DNA of 64,000 nucleotides from Serinicoccus hydrothermalis (GTDB lineage: Bacteria > Actinomycetota > Actinomycetes > Actinomycetales > Dermatophilaceae). Below, in pieces: positions 45,988 through 56,260 of the stretch; positions within the stretch are counted from its first letter, which is position 1; each line of letters opens with the position of its first letter. A model generated the notes under the pieces. That model did no database searches. It was not told the origin of the DNA and saw only the letters and a program-made list of their open reading frames with translations. The stretch is taken from contig NZ_CP014989.1 of assembly GCF_001685415.1 (NCBI RefSeq), positions 1,178,001 to 1,242,000 of the forward strand, in the 5' to 3' direction. The translations under genes and the position numbers were made by a program.

Positions 45988-46743
45988 ATGCGCAGGGGCA
46001 TGAGGTCGACGGTCGCCGTCGCCGTGGCCGCTGCCCTCGCCGCCATCACCCTGCTGCTGTGGAGCTCCAGCAGCGGCGCGCCGCTCGTCGGCCCGCCGCA
46101 GAGCACCTGGGCGCCCTCCATGGGTATGCCCGACTTCCCGGCCGTGACCGAGGGTCCCAGCCAGCAGGTCCTCGAGGGTGACGGGCAGCAGAGAGAGGGC
46201 CGGGCCGTCGACTGGCTGCTCATCGGCTTCCTCGTCCTGGTGACGGTGGTCATCCTCATCGTGCTGCGGATGCTGGCCAACCGGCAGGTGCGCGAGCGCG
46301 AGCAGCTCACCGTCGAGGAGGACGAGGAGCTGGTCGCCCTGCTCGAGGCCACCGGCGACGACGTGCGCTACCGCGCCCTCGCCGAGGGCGACCCGCGCAA
46401 CGCGGTCGTCGCCTGCTGGGTCGCGCTCGAGGAGGCGGTGCGCCGCTCCGGCCTGCACCAGAACCCGGCCGAGACGGCCGCGGAGCTGACCCGGCGGGTC
46501 CTCACGCGGTGGGAGGTCGACGAGACCGCCATCCGCTCGCTCTCCGAGGCCTACCGCGAGGCACGCTTCTCCCGGCACCCGGTGAGCGAGGACCAGCGCG
46601 ACCGCGCGGTCGCCGCCCTGGAGCGGATCCACGACGACCTGCGCCGGCGGGTGCTCGCCGAGCAGGCCCGCGCCGAGGAGGACGAGGCGCAGGCCGCCGC
46701 CGCCCGCGAGGGTGGGTCCGGGCATACCGGAGGGAGCCGGTGA
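45988..46743 (+). CDS. DUF4129 membrane protein
   Basis: A 251-aa protein with an N-terminal hydrophobic segment (VAVAVAAALAAITLLLW), an extracytoplasmic loop, a second helix (WLLIGFLVLVTVVILIVLRM) and a cytoplasmic DUF4129 domain with RNAVVACWVALEEAVRRSGL and AETAAELTRRVL. DUF4129 genes typically accompany MoxR and DUF58 genes, as here. The stop overlaps the next GTG by 4 bp, so this begins a five-gene operon. Confidence 0.84.
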   Translation: MRRGMRSTVAVAVAAALAAITLLLWSSSSGAPLVGPPQSTWAPSMGMPDFPAVTEGPSQQVLEGDGQQREGRAVDWLLIGFLVLVTVVILIVLRMLANRQVREREQLTVEEDEELVALLEATGDDVRYRALAEGDPRNAVVACWVALEEAVRRSGLHQNPAETAAELTRRVLTRWEVDETAIRSLSEAYREARFSRHPVSEDQRDRAVAALERIHDDLRRRVLAEQARAEEDEAQAAAAREGGSGHTGGSR

Positions 46744-47269
46744 GCCCCACGGTCCACGGCGCGGTCACGCGCCGCAGCCTGCGTCGCCACCTGACCTCGG
46801 CGCTCGCGGCTGCTCTGGTCGTCGGTGGCCTGCTGTGGTTCATCGGCTCGCTGCCGTACGCCCTGCCGCTGGCGGTCCTCGCCGTGCTGCTGGCGGGCCT
46901 GGTCACCGGCCTCGCGCTGTGGGGGGCCGGCAGCACCTCCCAGGACGTGGAGCAGGCCTACTGGGTCTCGACACCGCGCCAGGAGTCGGCGCCGCCGGAC
47001 GCGATGGACTACCGCCTGCTCCGGCTGCGCCGCGACCTGCGGGACGCGCTGGACCGGGACGACCGGGGCGACGAGATCTACCCGGTCGTCCGCGCGCTCG
47101 CGGCCGAGCGGCTGCTGGCCCACCACGACATCGACCTGGACACCGAGCCGGAGAGGGCGCAGGACGTGCTCGACCCGCACCTGTGGGGCTACCTCACGCA
47201 CCCGCCCACCGACACCCGCAGGCGCAGCAAGAGCGCGCTGCACACCGCCATCGAAGGAGTCGAGAAGCT

Positions 47270-47273
<4 letters not shown>
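46740..47273 (+). CDS. membrane protein of the MoxR/DUF58 operon
   Basis: A 177-aa protein with two adjacent N-terminal helices (SALAAALVVGGLLWFIGSL, LPLAVLAVLLAGLVTGLAL) and a cytoplasmic helical domain (YRLLRLRRDLRDALDRDDRG, ALAAERLLAHHDIDLDTEPE). No named domain is recognised. Its GTG start overlaps the DUF4129 stop and its stop overlaps the MoxR start, so it is translated with the MoxR system. Confidence 0.75.
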
Positions 47274-48294
<1,021 letters not shown>

Positions 48295-48295
<1 letters not shown>

Positions 48296-49659
48296 TGGCC
48301 CTCACCGAGCGGGCCGACGCGTGGCGGCCCACGCACGCCTTCGCCCGGTGCCTGGTGGCCATCCTGCTCGTCGCGCCGGTCGCGCTGCTGTGGCGCCGGC
48401 CCGACCTGCTCGTCCTGCTGAGCCCGCTCGTCGTCGTCCTGGCGTGGAGCCTGGTGACGCGGCCGACCGAGCTCCCGGACCACCGCTTCGCCCTCTCCCA
48501 CGCCCAGGTGCGCGAGGGCGAACAGGCGCTGGCCGTCGCCGACCTCGAGCCGGTCGAGGGCGCGCAGGTCCTCTCCGCCGCCCTGGCGCCCGCACCTTTC
48601 GTGGAGGCGGTGGTGCGGGAGAAGATGCGCCTCACGCTGGACCGCGACGACCTGCCCGTCCAGCGCACAGCCACGGTGGCCGACGCGCAGGGTCCGCTCG
48701 CGCAGGGCCGTCGTCGGCTGCTCGTCGGGCTGAGGGTGACCCGATGGGGGGTCCGGCGGATCGGGCCGATGCAGGTGGCGGCCAGCAGCGCATGGGGCTC
48801 CTACCGCTGGGGCCCGGTCTCGCTCGACGCGCAGGGGCTGCGGGTGCTGCCCCAGCCCGCCGCCTTCGACAGCTCGGCACCGGCGCCGCACCCCCGCGGG
48901 CTCGTGGGCATGCACCGCTCCACCCGCCCGGGGGACGGCAGCGAGTTCGCGACGATCCGACCCTTCCAGGTGGGTGACCGGCTGCGCCGCATCCACTGGC
49001 CGCGGTCCACCCGGACCGGCGAGCTGCACGTCACGTCGAGCTATGCCGACCAGGACACCCACGTCGCCGTCCTCGTGGACGCGCACTACGACCTGGGCCG
49101 CTCCGGCGGGCTCTCCGGCACGCCCAGCTCGCTGGACCGCTCGGTCCGTGCGGCCGCCGCCGTGAGCGAGCACTTCCTGCAGCAGGGCGACCGGGTGAGC
49201 CTGCGGGTCCTCTCGGCACGCACGCCGCTCACCGTCCCGGTGGGCACCGGGAAGCGCCACGGCGTGCGCATCCTGGACACCCTGAGCCGCATCCAGCCGG
49301 CGGCCGACGACCAGACCGACCCGCGCCGGGTCCACCTCGGCGTGGGCTCGGGGACGCTGGTCGTCATGATCTCGGCCCTGGTCTCCCCGGACGCGCTGAC
49401 CCAGGCGGCCACGCTGGCCGCCCGTGGGCTGTCGGTCGTCGTGGTGGACGCCCTCGTCGAGGCCGGCGCGGGCGTCGTCCCCAGCGCGGACCGCGACCCC
49501 CTGGCCCGCACCGCCTGGCGGCTGCGCATGCTGGAGCGCGACCGGGAGATCCGCGCGATCCGCGGGCAGGGTGTGGCCGTGGTGCCGTGGCTCGGGCCGG
49601 GCAGCCTGGACGTCGTGCTGCGCGAGCTGGCGCACCGGCGCCGCGGGGCGGGGGTGTAG
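48295..49659 (+). CDS. DUF58 domain protein
   Basis: A 454-aa protein: two N-terminal membrane helices (FARCLVAILLVAPVALLW, LLVLLSPLVVVLAWSLV), then a DUF58 region with the signature DGSEFATIRPFQVGDRLRRI followed by HWPRSTRTGEL. The downstream part is a VWA-like fold with AVLVDAHYDL. It works with MoxR in an unknown process. ATG at 48295 shares its A with the MoxR stop. Confidence 0.9.
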
Positions 49660-49661
49660 CC

Positions 49662-50207
49662 GTGGGCGAGCTCCGGGAGCACTGGGTCAACCTGCGCACC
49701 GCCACCCCCAGCCACCGCCGGGTGCGTCTGCTCGCCGTGCTCGGCGCGCTGGGCTTCGCGCTCTCCCAGGCCGCGGCCGGCGGCGGTGGCCCGGTCGCCT
49801 GGGTGGGCGCCGTCGTCCTAGGCCTGCTCGTGGTGGTCCAGCCGAACGGCATCATGCCCGCGCTCTTCCTCGTGTGGGCGATCGCCAGCTGGTGGGCCGG
49901 GGTCGAGGGCCCGTGGCACTGGGCGCTGCTGCCGGCCACCTGGAGCCTGCTGCTGGTGCACGCCAGCGCCGCGCTCGCGGCCTCGGTGCCCCCGCAGGCC
50001 AGCGTGCCCGCCTCGGTCCTGCGACGGTATGCCGTCCACACCGGGGTCGTCGCCCTCGTCAGCACCGTGGTCTGGGCCCTCGCGGCCCTGGTGACGACCG
50101 GCGGTGACGGTGGCGGGCCGCTGCCCGCCGTGCTGGGGCTCGCGCTGCTCGCCCTGGCCCTGGTCGGCTACGTCCGGGTGCGCGAGCGCCAGCGACAGCA
50201 GGCCTGA
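49662..50207 (+). CDS. membrane protein at the end of the MoxR/DUF58 operon
   Basis: A 181-aa protein with about five hydrophobic segments (LLAVLGALGFALSQAAAG, VAWVGAVVLGLLVVVQP, ALVSTVVWALAALVTTG, AVLGLALLALALVGYV) and a basic C-terminus. No family is recognised. The GTG start lies 2 nt after the DUF58 stop. Its role presumably belongs to the MoxR module. Confidence 0.72.
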   Translation: MGELREHWVNLRTATPSHRRVRLLAVLGALGFALSQAAAGGGGPVAWVGAVVLGLLVVVQPNGIMPALFLVWAIASWWAGVEGPWHWALLPATWSLLLVHASAALAASVPPQASVPASVLRRYAVHTGVVALVSTVVWALAALVTTGGDGGGPLPAVLGLALLALALVGYVRVRERQRQQA

Positions 50208-50261
50208 GGATCCTCCCTATGCTGGACGCGTGAGCGCAGACCCGACCCAGGCGGTGCCCCG

Positions 50262-50633
50262 ATGACCGGACGCCGCAGCTCGGCCCGCCTGCCGCGGTCG
50301 GTGTATGCCCGGGGCTCGGAGCCCGACCCCCGCTTCAGCCTCGCCAACGAGCGGACCTTCCTCGCGTGGATCCGCACCGCGCTGGCGTTCCTCGCCGCGG
50401 GCGTGGCGCTGGAGGCGCTCGCCGTGCCGATCGACCCGGGCTTCCGGCTGGCCGCGTCTGCGGTCTTCGTGGTCCTGGGGATGCTGGCCTCGCTGCAGGC
50501 CTGGGTCGGGTGGTTCCGGGTGGAGCGCGCCATGCGGGAGGGGCGGGCGCTGCCGCCGCTGACCATCGGCTCGGTCATCGCGGTCGGGCTGCTCCTCGCG
50601 ATCCTGCTCGTGGCGATCGGGCTGCTGGTGTGA
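50262..50633 (+). CDS. YidH/DUF202 family membrane protein (first of pair)
   Basis: A 123-aa protein with three membrane helices and the DUF202 N-terminal signature [20 protein letters not shown]. The function of the family is unknown. The ATG at 50262 begins after a 54-bp gap. Its stop overlaps the next GTG (GTGA), so two different DUF202 proteins are made together. Confidence 0.87.
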   Translation: MTGRRSSARLPRSVYARGSEPDPRFSLANERTFLAWIRTALAFLAAGVALEALAVPIDPGFRLAASAVFVVLGMLASLQAWVGWFRVERAMREGRALPPLTIGSVIAVGLLLAILLVAIGLLV

Positions 50634-50977
50634 GCGCACCGGCCTACGACCCCGGACTGCAGCCGGAACGCACGCTGCTGGCCTGGCGGCGCACCTGCCT
50701 GGCCCTGGCGGTCATCGGGGCCGGCATCGCGCGCTTCACCGGGGCATACCTGGGGCTGGTCACGGCCGCAGTCGTCGGGGGGCTCGTCGTGGCCGGCGCC
50801 GCCTGGGCCTACCACCGGGCGACCGGTCGCTACCGCCGGGACCACCTGCGGCTGCACCACGACGACACCATCGCCTCGGACGGCATGGCCTTCGTGGTGG
50901 CGAGCATCAGCCTCGGGCTGGTCAGCCTCGCGGCGGCGACCTTCGTGCTCCGGGTGGGGCTGGAGCGCCTCTCCTGA
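50630..50977 (+). CDS. DUF202 family membrane protein (second of pair)
   Basis: A 115-aa DUF202 protein with the matching [20 protein letters not shown] signature and three helices. It is clearly diverged from the first copy. Tandem DUF202 pairs are seen in other actinobacteria and may form a heteromer. It converges with clpX, the stops 9 bp apart. Confidence 0.86.
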   Translation: MSAPAYDPGLQPERTLLAWRRTCLALAVIGAGIARFTGAYLGLVTAAVVGGLVVAGAAWAYHRATGRYRRDHLRLHHDDTIASDGMAFVVASISLGLVSLAAATFVLRVGLERLS

Positions 50978-50986
50978 CCGGATCGG

Positions 50987-52264
50987 TCAGGCGCTCTCCT
51001 TGCGCTGCTGGCGCTTGCGCGGCGCGACCTCGCGCCGCACGATCGTCGGGTTGACGTTCTCCTGCACCACCTCGCGGGTGATGACGACCTTGGCGATCTC
51101 GTCGTCGGAGGGGACGTCGAACATCACCGGGAGGAGGACCTCCTCAAGGATGGCGCGCAGCCCGCGGGCACCGGTGCCGCGCAGTAGCGCCTGGTCGGCG
51201 ATGGCCTCCAGCGCGTCGTCGGCGAACTCCAGCTCGACGCCGTCGATCTCGAACATCTTCTGGTACTGCTTGACCAGCGCGTTGCGCGGCTCGGTGAGGA
51301 TGTTGACCAGCGCGTCCCGGTCCAGCGGCGAGACGGTGGTGATGACCGGCAGCCGGCCGATGAACTCCGGGATGAGCCCGAACTTCATGAGGTCCTCGGG
51401 CAGGACGTCCCCGAAGTGCTCCCCCACGTCCTTGGCCGACTTGAGCTCGGCCCCGAAGCCGAGGCCCTGCTTGCCGGTGCGGGACTCGATGATCTTCTCC
51501 ATGCCGGCGAAGGCACCGCCCACGATGAAGAGCACGTTGCCGGTGTCGATCTGGATGAACTCCTGGTGCGGGTGCTTGCGCCCGCCCTGCGGCGGCACGC
51601 TGGCGACCGTGCCCTCGAGGATCTTCAGCAGCGCCTGCTGCACGCCCTCGCCGGAGACGTCCCGGGTGATCGAGGGGTTCTCGCTCTTGCGGGCGATCTT
51701 GTCGATCTCGTCGATGTAGATGATCCCGGTCTCGGCCTTCTTCACATCGAAGTCGGCGGCCTGGATGAGCTTGAGCAGGATGTTCTCGACGTCCTCACCG
51801 ACATACCCCGCCTCGGTGAGCGCGGTCGCGTCGGCGATCGCGAAGGGCACGTTGAGCATCCGGGCCAGGGTCTGCGCGAGGTAGGTCTTGCCGCAGCCGG
51901 TCGGGCCGATGAGCAGGATGTTGGACTTGGCGATGTCGACGTTCTCGTCGCTGCCGCTCTTGCCCTCACCGGCCTGGATGCGCTTGTAGTGGTTGTAGAC
52001 CGCGACGGCGAGCGCGCGCTTGGCCGGGTCCTGGCCGACGACGTAGTTCTGCAGGAAGTCGAAGATCTCCCGCGGCTTGGGCAGCTGCCCGAGCCCGAGA
52101 TCGCTGGACTCGGCCAGCTCCTCCTCGATGATCTCGTTGCACAGGTCGATGCACTCGTCGCAGATGTAGACCCCGGGGCCCGCGATCAGCTTCTTGACCT
52201 GCTTCTGGCTCTTCCCGCAGAAAGAGCACTTCAGCAGCTCGCTGCTCTCGCCCATCCGTGCCAC
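50987..52264 (-). CDS. clpX: ATP-dependent Clp protease ATP-binding subunit ClpX
   Basis: A 425-aa AAA+ unfoldase that feeds substrates to ClpP. N-terminal zinc-binding domain: CSFCG (residues about 13-17) and [11 protein letters not shown]; Walker A is [18 protein letters not shown], Walker B is [14 protein letters not shown]. The ClpP-docking loop is in the LGF form ([10 protein letters not shown]). The GTG at 52264 gives the usual actinobacterial MARxGE start. It lies 181 bp from clpP2, so may also have its own promoter. Confidence 0.98.
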   Translation of the reverse strand: MARMGESSELLKCSFCGKSQKQVKKLIAGPGVYICDECIDLCNEIIEEELAESSDLGLGQLPKPREIFDFLQNYVVGQDPAKRALAVAVYNHYKRIQAGEGKSGSDENVDIAKSNILLIGPTGCGKTYLAQTLARMLNVPFAIADATALTEAGYVGEDVENILLKLIQAADFDVKKAETGIIYIDEIDKIARKSENPSITRDVSGEGVQQALLKILEGTVASVPPQGGRKHPHQEFIQIDTGNVLFIVGGAFAGMEKIIESRTGKQGLGFGAELKSAKDVGEHFGDVLPEDLMKFGLIPEFIGRLPVITTVSPLDRDALVNILTEPRNALVKQYQKMFEIDGVELEFADDALEAIADQALLRGTGARGLRAILEEVLLPVMFDVPSDDEIAKVVITREVVQENVNPTIVRREVAPRKRQQRKESA

Positions 52265-52445
52265 GTGGTCGTCCTTCCCGCCTTCTGCATCCTCGTCGTG
52301 GTCCGGGCGAGCCGGGCTCGCCCTGTCTGCCCGACGCTACCTTGCCGGGCCGTGTTTCGGCACGGTTTTCCGGGGGCGATCCGCGTGTTGGGCCCGCGAC
52401 CCGCGCTCGGCGGACGCTGGCCACGGACCACCCCCGGGTATGCCG

Positions 52446-53156
52446 TCAGTCGTCCAGCGACGCCTTGCGCGAGCCGAGCACCTCGTCGACGAGGCCGTAC
52501 TCCTTGGCCTCGCTGGCGGTGAGGATCTTGTCGCGCTCGATGTCCTGCTGGACCTGCTCGGGGCTGCGGCCGGAGTGCTTGGCCCAGGTCTCCTCGAGCC
52601 AGGTCCGCATGCGCAGCACCTCGTTGGCCTGGATCTCGATGTCCGAGGCCTGGCCGTAGTCACCGCCGGCCAGCGCCGGCTGGTGGATGAGCACGCGGGC
52701 GTTGGGCAGCGCGAAGCGCTTGCCCGGCGCACCGGCGGCCAGCAGCACCGCGGCGGCCGAGGCCGCCTGGCCGATGACGAAGGTCTGCACGTCCGGCTTG
52801 ATGTACTGCATCGTGTCGTAGATCGCCGTCAGCGCGGTGAACGAGCCGCCCGGCGAGTTGATGTACATGAGGATGTCGCGGTCCGGGTCCTGGCTCTCCA
52901 GCACGATGAGCTGGGCGATGATGTCGTCGGCCGAGGCGTCGTCGACCTGGACGCCGAGGAAGATGATCCGGTCCTCGAACAGCTTGGTGTAGGGGTCCTG
53001 GCGCTTGGTGCCGTAGGACGTGCGCTCCTCGAACTGCGGCAGGATGTAGCGGCTGCTGGGCGCCAGCGGGCGGGCGATGCCGCCACCGGGCTGCTGCACC
53101 GGGTCGGTGCCCATCCAGGCGCCACCGGCATACGGGCTCTGCGGGGGGAAGGTCAT
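52446..53156 (-). CDS. clpP2: ATP-dependent Clp protease proteolytic subunit ClpP2
   Basis: A 236-aa serine protease subunit with an extended N-terminus. Catalytic Ser is in [19 protein letters not shown] and His in [32 protein letters not shown] is typical. Actinobacteria use a mixed ClpP1P2 tetradecamer. The helix after the Ser has Ala-Ala where ClpP1 has Met-Gly, matching the known ClpP2 type. ATG at 53156 is 37 bp from clpP1. Confidence 0.97.
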   Translation of the reverse strand: MTFPPQSPYAGGAWMGTDPVQQPGGGIARPLAPSSRYILPQFEERTSYGTKRQDPYTKLFEDRIIFLGVQVDDASADDIIAQLIVLESQDPDRDILMYINSPGGSFTALTAIYDTMQYIKPDVQTFVIGQAASAAAVLLAAGAPGKRFALPNARVLIHQPALAGGDYGQASDIEIQANEVLRMRTWLEETWAKHSGRSPEQVQQDIERDKILTASEAKEYGLVDEVLGSRKASLDD

Positions 53157-53193
53157 GGTGGGGTCAGCTCTCTTCTCGCGTCAGGGGGGCCGG

Positions 53194-53796
53194 TCAGGAG
53201 GTGGGTCCGGCGTCGCCGGAGCGCTCGTAGACGTGGTCGACGAAGCCGTAGTCCTTGGCCTCGGCCGCGGTGAACCAGCGGTCGCGGTCGGAGTCGCGGG
53301 TGATCTGCTCCTGGCTCTGACCGGTGTGCTCGGCGATCAGCTCGGCCATCTGCCTCTTGATGTGCAGCATCTGCTCGGCCTGGATCTTGATGTCGGAGGC
53401 GGTGCCGCCGATGCCGCCGGAGGGCTGGTGCATCATCACCCGGGCGTGCGGGGTGGCGTACCGCTTGCCGGGGGCGCCGGCGGAGAGCAGGAACTGCCCC
53501 ATCGAGGCGGCCAGGCCCATCGCGACCGTCGCGACGTCGTTGGGGATCCACTGCATGGTGTCGAAGATCGCCATGCCCGCGGTCACCGACCCGCCCGGGG
53601 AGTTGATGTAGAGCCAGATGTCCTTCTCCGGATCCTCGGCGGCGAGGAGGAGCAGCTGGGCGCAGATCGCGTTGGCGTTGTCGTCGCGCACGTCCGAGCC
53701 GAGGAAGATGATGCGTTCCTTGAGCAGCCGGTTGTAGATCTGGTCGTCCAGACCCGCCTGGACCGGTCGCTCGGCCATCGTGGTGTCGTCAGTCAT
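53194..53796 (-). CDS. clpP1: ATP-dependent Clp protease proteolytic subunit ClpP1
   Basis: A 200-aa ClpP with Ser in [19 protein letters not shown] and His in [14 protein letters not shown]. It heads the clpP1-clpP2 operon; upstream lie a ClgR-type operator and a 22-bp tandem array. ATG at 53796; a second Met (MAERP) 6 codons in is a possible alternative start. The C-terminal [11 protein letters not shown] is canonical. Confidence 0.97.
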   Translation of the reverse strand: MTDDTTMAERPVQAGLDDQIYNRLLKERIIFLGSDVRDDNANAICAQLLLLAAEDPEKDIWLYINSPGGSVTAGMAIFDTMQWIPNDVATVAMGLAASMGQFLLSAGAPGKRYATPHARVMMHQPSGGIGGTASDIKIQAEQMLHIKRQMAELIAEHTGQSQEQITRDSDRDRWFTAAEAKDYGFVDHVYERSGDAGPTS

Positions 53797-53853
53797 GTGC
53801 TGCTTTCCCTCGCTTCGTCCGGGGTATGCCGTGCGGCACTGTGCTTGTCATCG

Positions 53854-53912
53854 ACCCTAACGTCCGCCCCTGCCGCGAAACTCCCCCACCGGCGCCGTGT
53901 TCGCCCTGAGCG
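53854..53912 (-). promoter_or_regulatory. clpP1P2 promoter with ClgR-like operator
   Basis: On the minus strand, CGCTCAGGGCG (complement of 53902-53912, within GTGCGCTCAGGGCGAACAC) fits the ClgR core CGC-N5-GCG. Just downstream, TTTCGC (53875-53880) and TAGGGT (53854-53859) form a weak -35/-10 pair with 15-bp spacing. An activator bound at about -60 fits ClgR control of clpP1P2 known in other actinobacteria. The assignment is by pattern only. Confidence 0.55.
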
Positions 53913-53922
53913 CACTGCCACC

Positions 53923-54098
53923 CGACCGGCCGCACGGTTTGCGTCGACCGGCCGCACGGTATGCGTCGACCGGCCGCACGGTATGCGTCGACCGGCCGCA
54001 CGGTATGCGCCGACCGGCCGCACGGTATGCGCCGACCGGCCGCACGGTATGCGCCGACCGGCCGCACGGTTTGCGTCGACCGACCGCACGGTATGCAG
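53923..54098. repeat. eight 22-bp tandem repeats (CGACCGGCCGCACGGTATGC...)
   Basis: Eight contiguous copies of a 22-bp unit, differing at a few positions (T/A in the GGTWTGCG part, C/T at the end, one G-to-A). They fill most of the 329-bp gap between clpP1 and the DMT-type gene. Each unit holds a CGGCCG palindrome and the GGTATGC word common in this window. The 22-bp period is not a multiple of three and equals about two helical turns; there are no spacers, so it is not CRISPR. Copy number may vary between strains. Confidence 0.95.
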
Positions 54099-54125
54099 GG
54101 CCCCGACCCGTGCGAGGCTGTCCCG

Positions 54126-55058
54126 GTGACCCACACCCTCCGCACCGACCGCACCTGGCTGGTCGCCCTGGCCGCCTCGCTCTGGGGCCTGTCCGCGCTG
54201 TGGCGCGGACCGCTGGCCCGCGAGCTGCCCTCGCTGGCGATCGTCTTCTGGGAGCACGCGCTGCTGACCCTGCTGCTCCTGCCGTGGCTGGTGCCCGCGG
54301 TGCGGCGCTGGCGGGCCGCCACGCTGCGCACCCAGATCTCCGTCCTCGTCATCGGAGCGGGCAGCTCGGCCCTGGCCACGACCCTCTTCACCGCCGCCTT
54401 CCGCCTCGGTGACCCGATCACGCCGCAGGTGCTGCAGAAGCTGCAGCCCTTCCTCGCGCTGGCCCTCGCCGCCGTCCTGCTCGGCGAGCGGCTGCGCCGC
54501 TCCTACCTGCTCTTCCTGGCCCCGGCCGTGCTCGGCGCGTGGCTCATGACCTTCGCCGACCCGCTGGCCGTGAGCGTCAGCTCGGCCCAGGCGGCCCTGC
54601 TGGCGCTGGGGGCCGCGGCCCTGTGGGCGTGCGGCACCGTGCTGGGGCGGGCCGCCAGCGCCGAGCTGCGCTTCGCCGACCTGACCGCGCTGCGGTTCGC
54701 CGTGGGCCTGGTGACCCTGGCCGTCATCGCCGGCTTCACCAGCACCCCGCTGGCCGTGCCGCTCTCCGCCGCGCCGTCGATCGTGGCCCTGGCGCTGCTG
54801 CCCGGCCTGGCCGCGATGACGCTCTACTACCGGGCGCTGCGGCATACCCCGGCCTCCCGGGCGACCCTCGCCGAGCTGGCCTTCCCGCTCACCGCTGCCG
54901 CCGTGGGCGTCATCGCCTTCGCCAGCCGTCCGGAGCCGAGCCAGTGGATCGGTATGGCGCTCGTCGTCGCCTCGGTCGTCGCCCTCTCGGTGCACGAGCG
55001 GCGCGCCACGCAGCCGTCGGTCCGGGTGCCCGAGCGCGCCGAGTCCCTCCAGCGCTGA
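54126..55058 (+). CDS. EamA/DMT family permease
   Basis: A 310-aa permease with ten membrane helices in two EamA halves (WLVALAASLWGLSALWRGP..., LLALGAAALWACGTVLGRA...). The end of each half is recognisable (TPQVLQKLQPFLALALAAVL and AELAFPLTAAAVGVIAF). Such transporters move metabolites or drugs; the substrate is unknown. GTG at 54126 is favoured; an ATG at 54093 would add 11 residues starting inside the last 22-bp repeat. Confidence 0.85.
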   Translation: MTHTLRTDRTWLVALAASLWGLSALWRGPLARELPSLAIVFWEHALLTLLLLPWLVPAVRRWRAATLRTQISVLVIGAGSSALATTLFTAAFRLGDPITPQVLQKLQPFLALALAAVLLGERLRRSYLLFLAPAVLGAWLMTFADPLAVSVSSAQAALLALGAAALWACGTVLGRAASAELRFADLTALRFAVGLVTLAVIAGFTSTPLAVPLSAAPSIVALALLPGLAAMTLYYRALRHTPASRATLAELAFPLTAAAVGVIAFASRPEPSQWIGMALVVASVVALSVHERRATQPSVRVPERAESLQR

Positions 55059-55081
55059 CCACTCCCCCGGCCCGGAAAAGC

Positions 55082-55141
55082 GCGACTGCACCGGGTATGT
55101 CGCGACATCGCCCTGCCGGGTGACATATCCGCTGCAGTCGC
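55082..55141. repeat. 60-bp inverted-repeat element, copy 1
   Basis: GCGACTGCACCGGGTATGTC (55082-55101) and its near-inverse (55122-55141) form 20-bp arms with two mismatches and a 20-nt loop. It lies between the convergent DMT-type and DUF559 genes. The same architecture recurs at 56183, on the other side of the DUF559 gene. It may act as a terminator here. Confidence 0.88.
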
Positions 55142-55182
55142 ACCATGACCGGACCCGATCGTGCCCGAGCGTGCGTCAGCGC

Positions 55183-56109
55183 TCAGCCCTGTCCCGGGAA
55201 GTAGCGGCGCCACTCGTCGCTCGGCGGCCCGAGCCGGATGCCCCGCTGCGCGAAGATCCGCCGCAGCCGCTCCACCGTCTGCCCTGGCGTGCGGTAGATG
55301 TCCGCGGCGACGAGCACGACGATGCGCCACTGAGCGTCCTCGAAGTCCTCACGCCGCCCGAGGTCCGCCTCCCAGCTGCGCTCCCGCTCGATGTGGTGAC
55401 GCCCGTCGTACTCCACCGCGGTCCGCGTGGCCCGATCCCCCGCGTCGAGTCGGCGCACCAGGTCGCCCCGTTCGTCGTGGAAGCGGATGTCGGTCTCGAG
55501 CTCGGGAAGCCCCGCGAGCACCCGGAGCATCCGCGACCGGGTCTCCATGGGTGAGTCCACGCCCGCCCGGACGAGGCCGGCAGCGCGCCGGGCGAGGCGA
55601 GACCCCCGGCCCGTCGACTCCTGCGCCCCCTGCCTCAGCTGCTCGGGCGAGATCCGACGCCGCGCGACGAGGCTGTCGCCCAGCACCACCAGGTCGACCA
55701 GATCGAGCACACGCGCGCAGTCGAGGAAGGTGTCCATCGGCGTCGTGACCCGCTGGCCCCGGAACATCACCGGCTCGCGCGACGAGGCGTGCACGACGAG
55801 ATCCTCCCGGGCCGACCTCGGCCGCCCGGTCGGCACGCTGACGTGCGGACGCACCGCGTGCGGGACGACGGCACCCCAGAGCTCGGCCGCGGTGTGGTGG
55901 GACACGAAGGCGTCGGCCGGCGCGACCAGCAGCACGGCCCGGGCGCGCACATACCCGTCCACCCGCACCCGCCGGTCGACGTACACGCTGCGCAGCAGGC
56001 ACACGTGGTCCCGGCGCAGCTGGGCACGGGTCATCCCCGCCTCGCGCGCACGGCGATAGGTGAACGGCATCGCCGTGAATCCCTCGACGCTGCCCTCCGA
56101 CCGGCTCAT
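55183..56109 (-). CDS. DUF559-domain protein with AbiEi-like N-terminus
   Basis: A 308-aa protein. The N-terminal part (TRAQLRRDHVCLLRSVYVDR, SHHTAAELWGAVVP) resembles the AbiEi/type IV antitoxin-like winged helix. The C-terminal ~110 residues form a DUF559 restriction-endonuclease-like fold (ETDIRFHDERGDLVRRLDAG, TAVEYDGRHHIERERSWEAD, QWRIVVLVAADI). Such proteins are common in actinobacteria with unknown roles. ATG at 56109; a longer frame would run into tig. The gene is bracketed by two copies of a 60-bp hairpin. Confidence 0.8.
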   Translation of the reverse strand: MSRSEGSVEGFTAMPFTYRRAREAGMTRAQLRRDHVCLLRSVYVDRRVRVDGYVRARAVLLVAPADAFVSHHTAAELWGAVVPHAVRPHVSVPTGRPRSAREDLVVHASSREPVMFRGQRVTTPMDTFLDCARVLDLVDLVVLGDSLVARRRISPEQLRQGAQESTGRGSRLARRAAGLVRAGVDSPMETRSRMLRVLAGLPELETDIRFHDERGDLVRRLDAGDRATRTAVEYDGRHHIERERSWEADLGRREDFEDAQWRIVVLVAADIYRTPGQTVERLRRIFAQRGIRLGPPSDEWRRYFPGQG

Positions 56110-56182
56110 CGAGCCAGCGTGCCTGCTGCCTCCCCGTGGCCGCAGAAGTTGTCCACACCTCATCCCGCCGACCAAGCAAGAA

Positions 56183-56244
56183 CGCGACTGCACCGGGTAT
56201 GCCGTGGATTCGCCGTGCTGGCAGGCATACCCGGTGCAGTCGCG
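56183..56244. repeat. 60-bp inverted-repeat element, copy 2
   Basis: Perfect 21-bp arms (56183-56203 and 56224-56244, containing GCGACTGCACCGGGTATGCC) around a 20-nt loop. It sits between tig and the DUF559 gene, 16 bp past the tig stop. Arms match copy 1 except in the last bases. It could terminate tig transcripts or represent a small mobile or REP-like element. Confidence 0.92.
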
Positions 56245-56260
56245 CACCGTGAGTGGTGAG

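Noticed and set aside
43645-46725. 1026-codon minus-strand open frame opposite valS and the DUF4129 gene
   Set aside because: Low-complexity shadow translation crossing two real genes; valS motifs on the other strand are clear.
53923-54098. CRISPR array
   Set aside because: The 22-bp units are contiguous with no unique spacers, and no cas genes are present.
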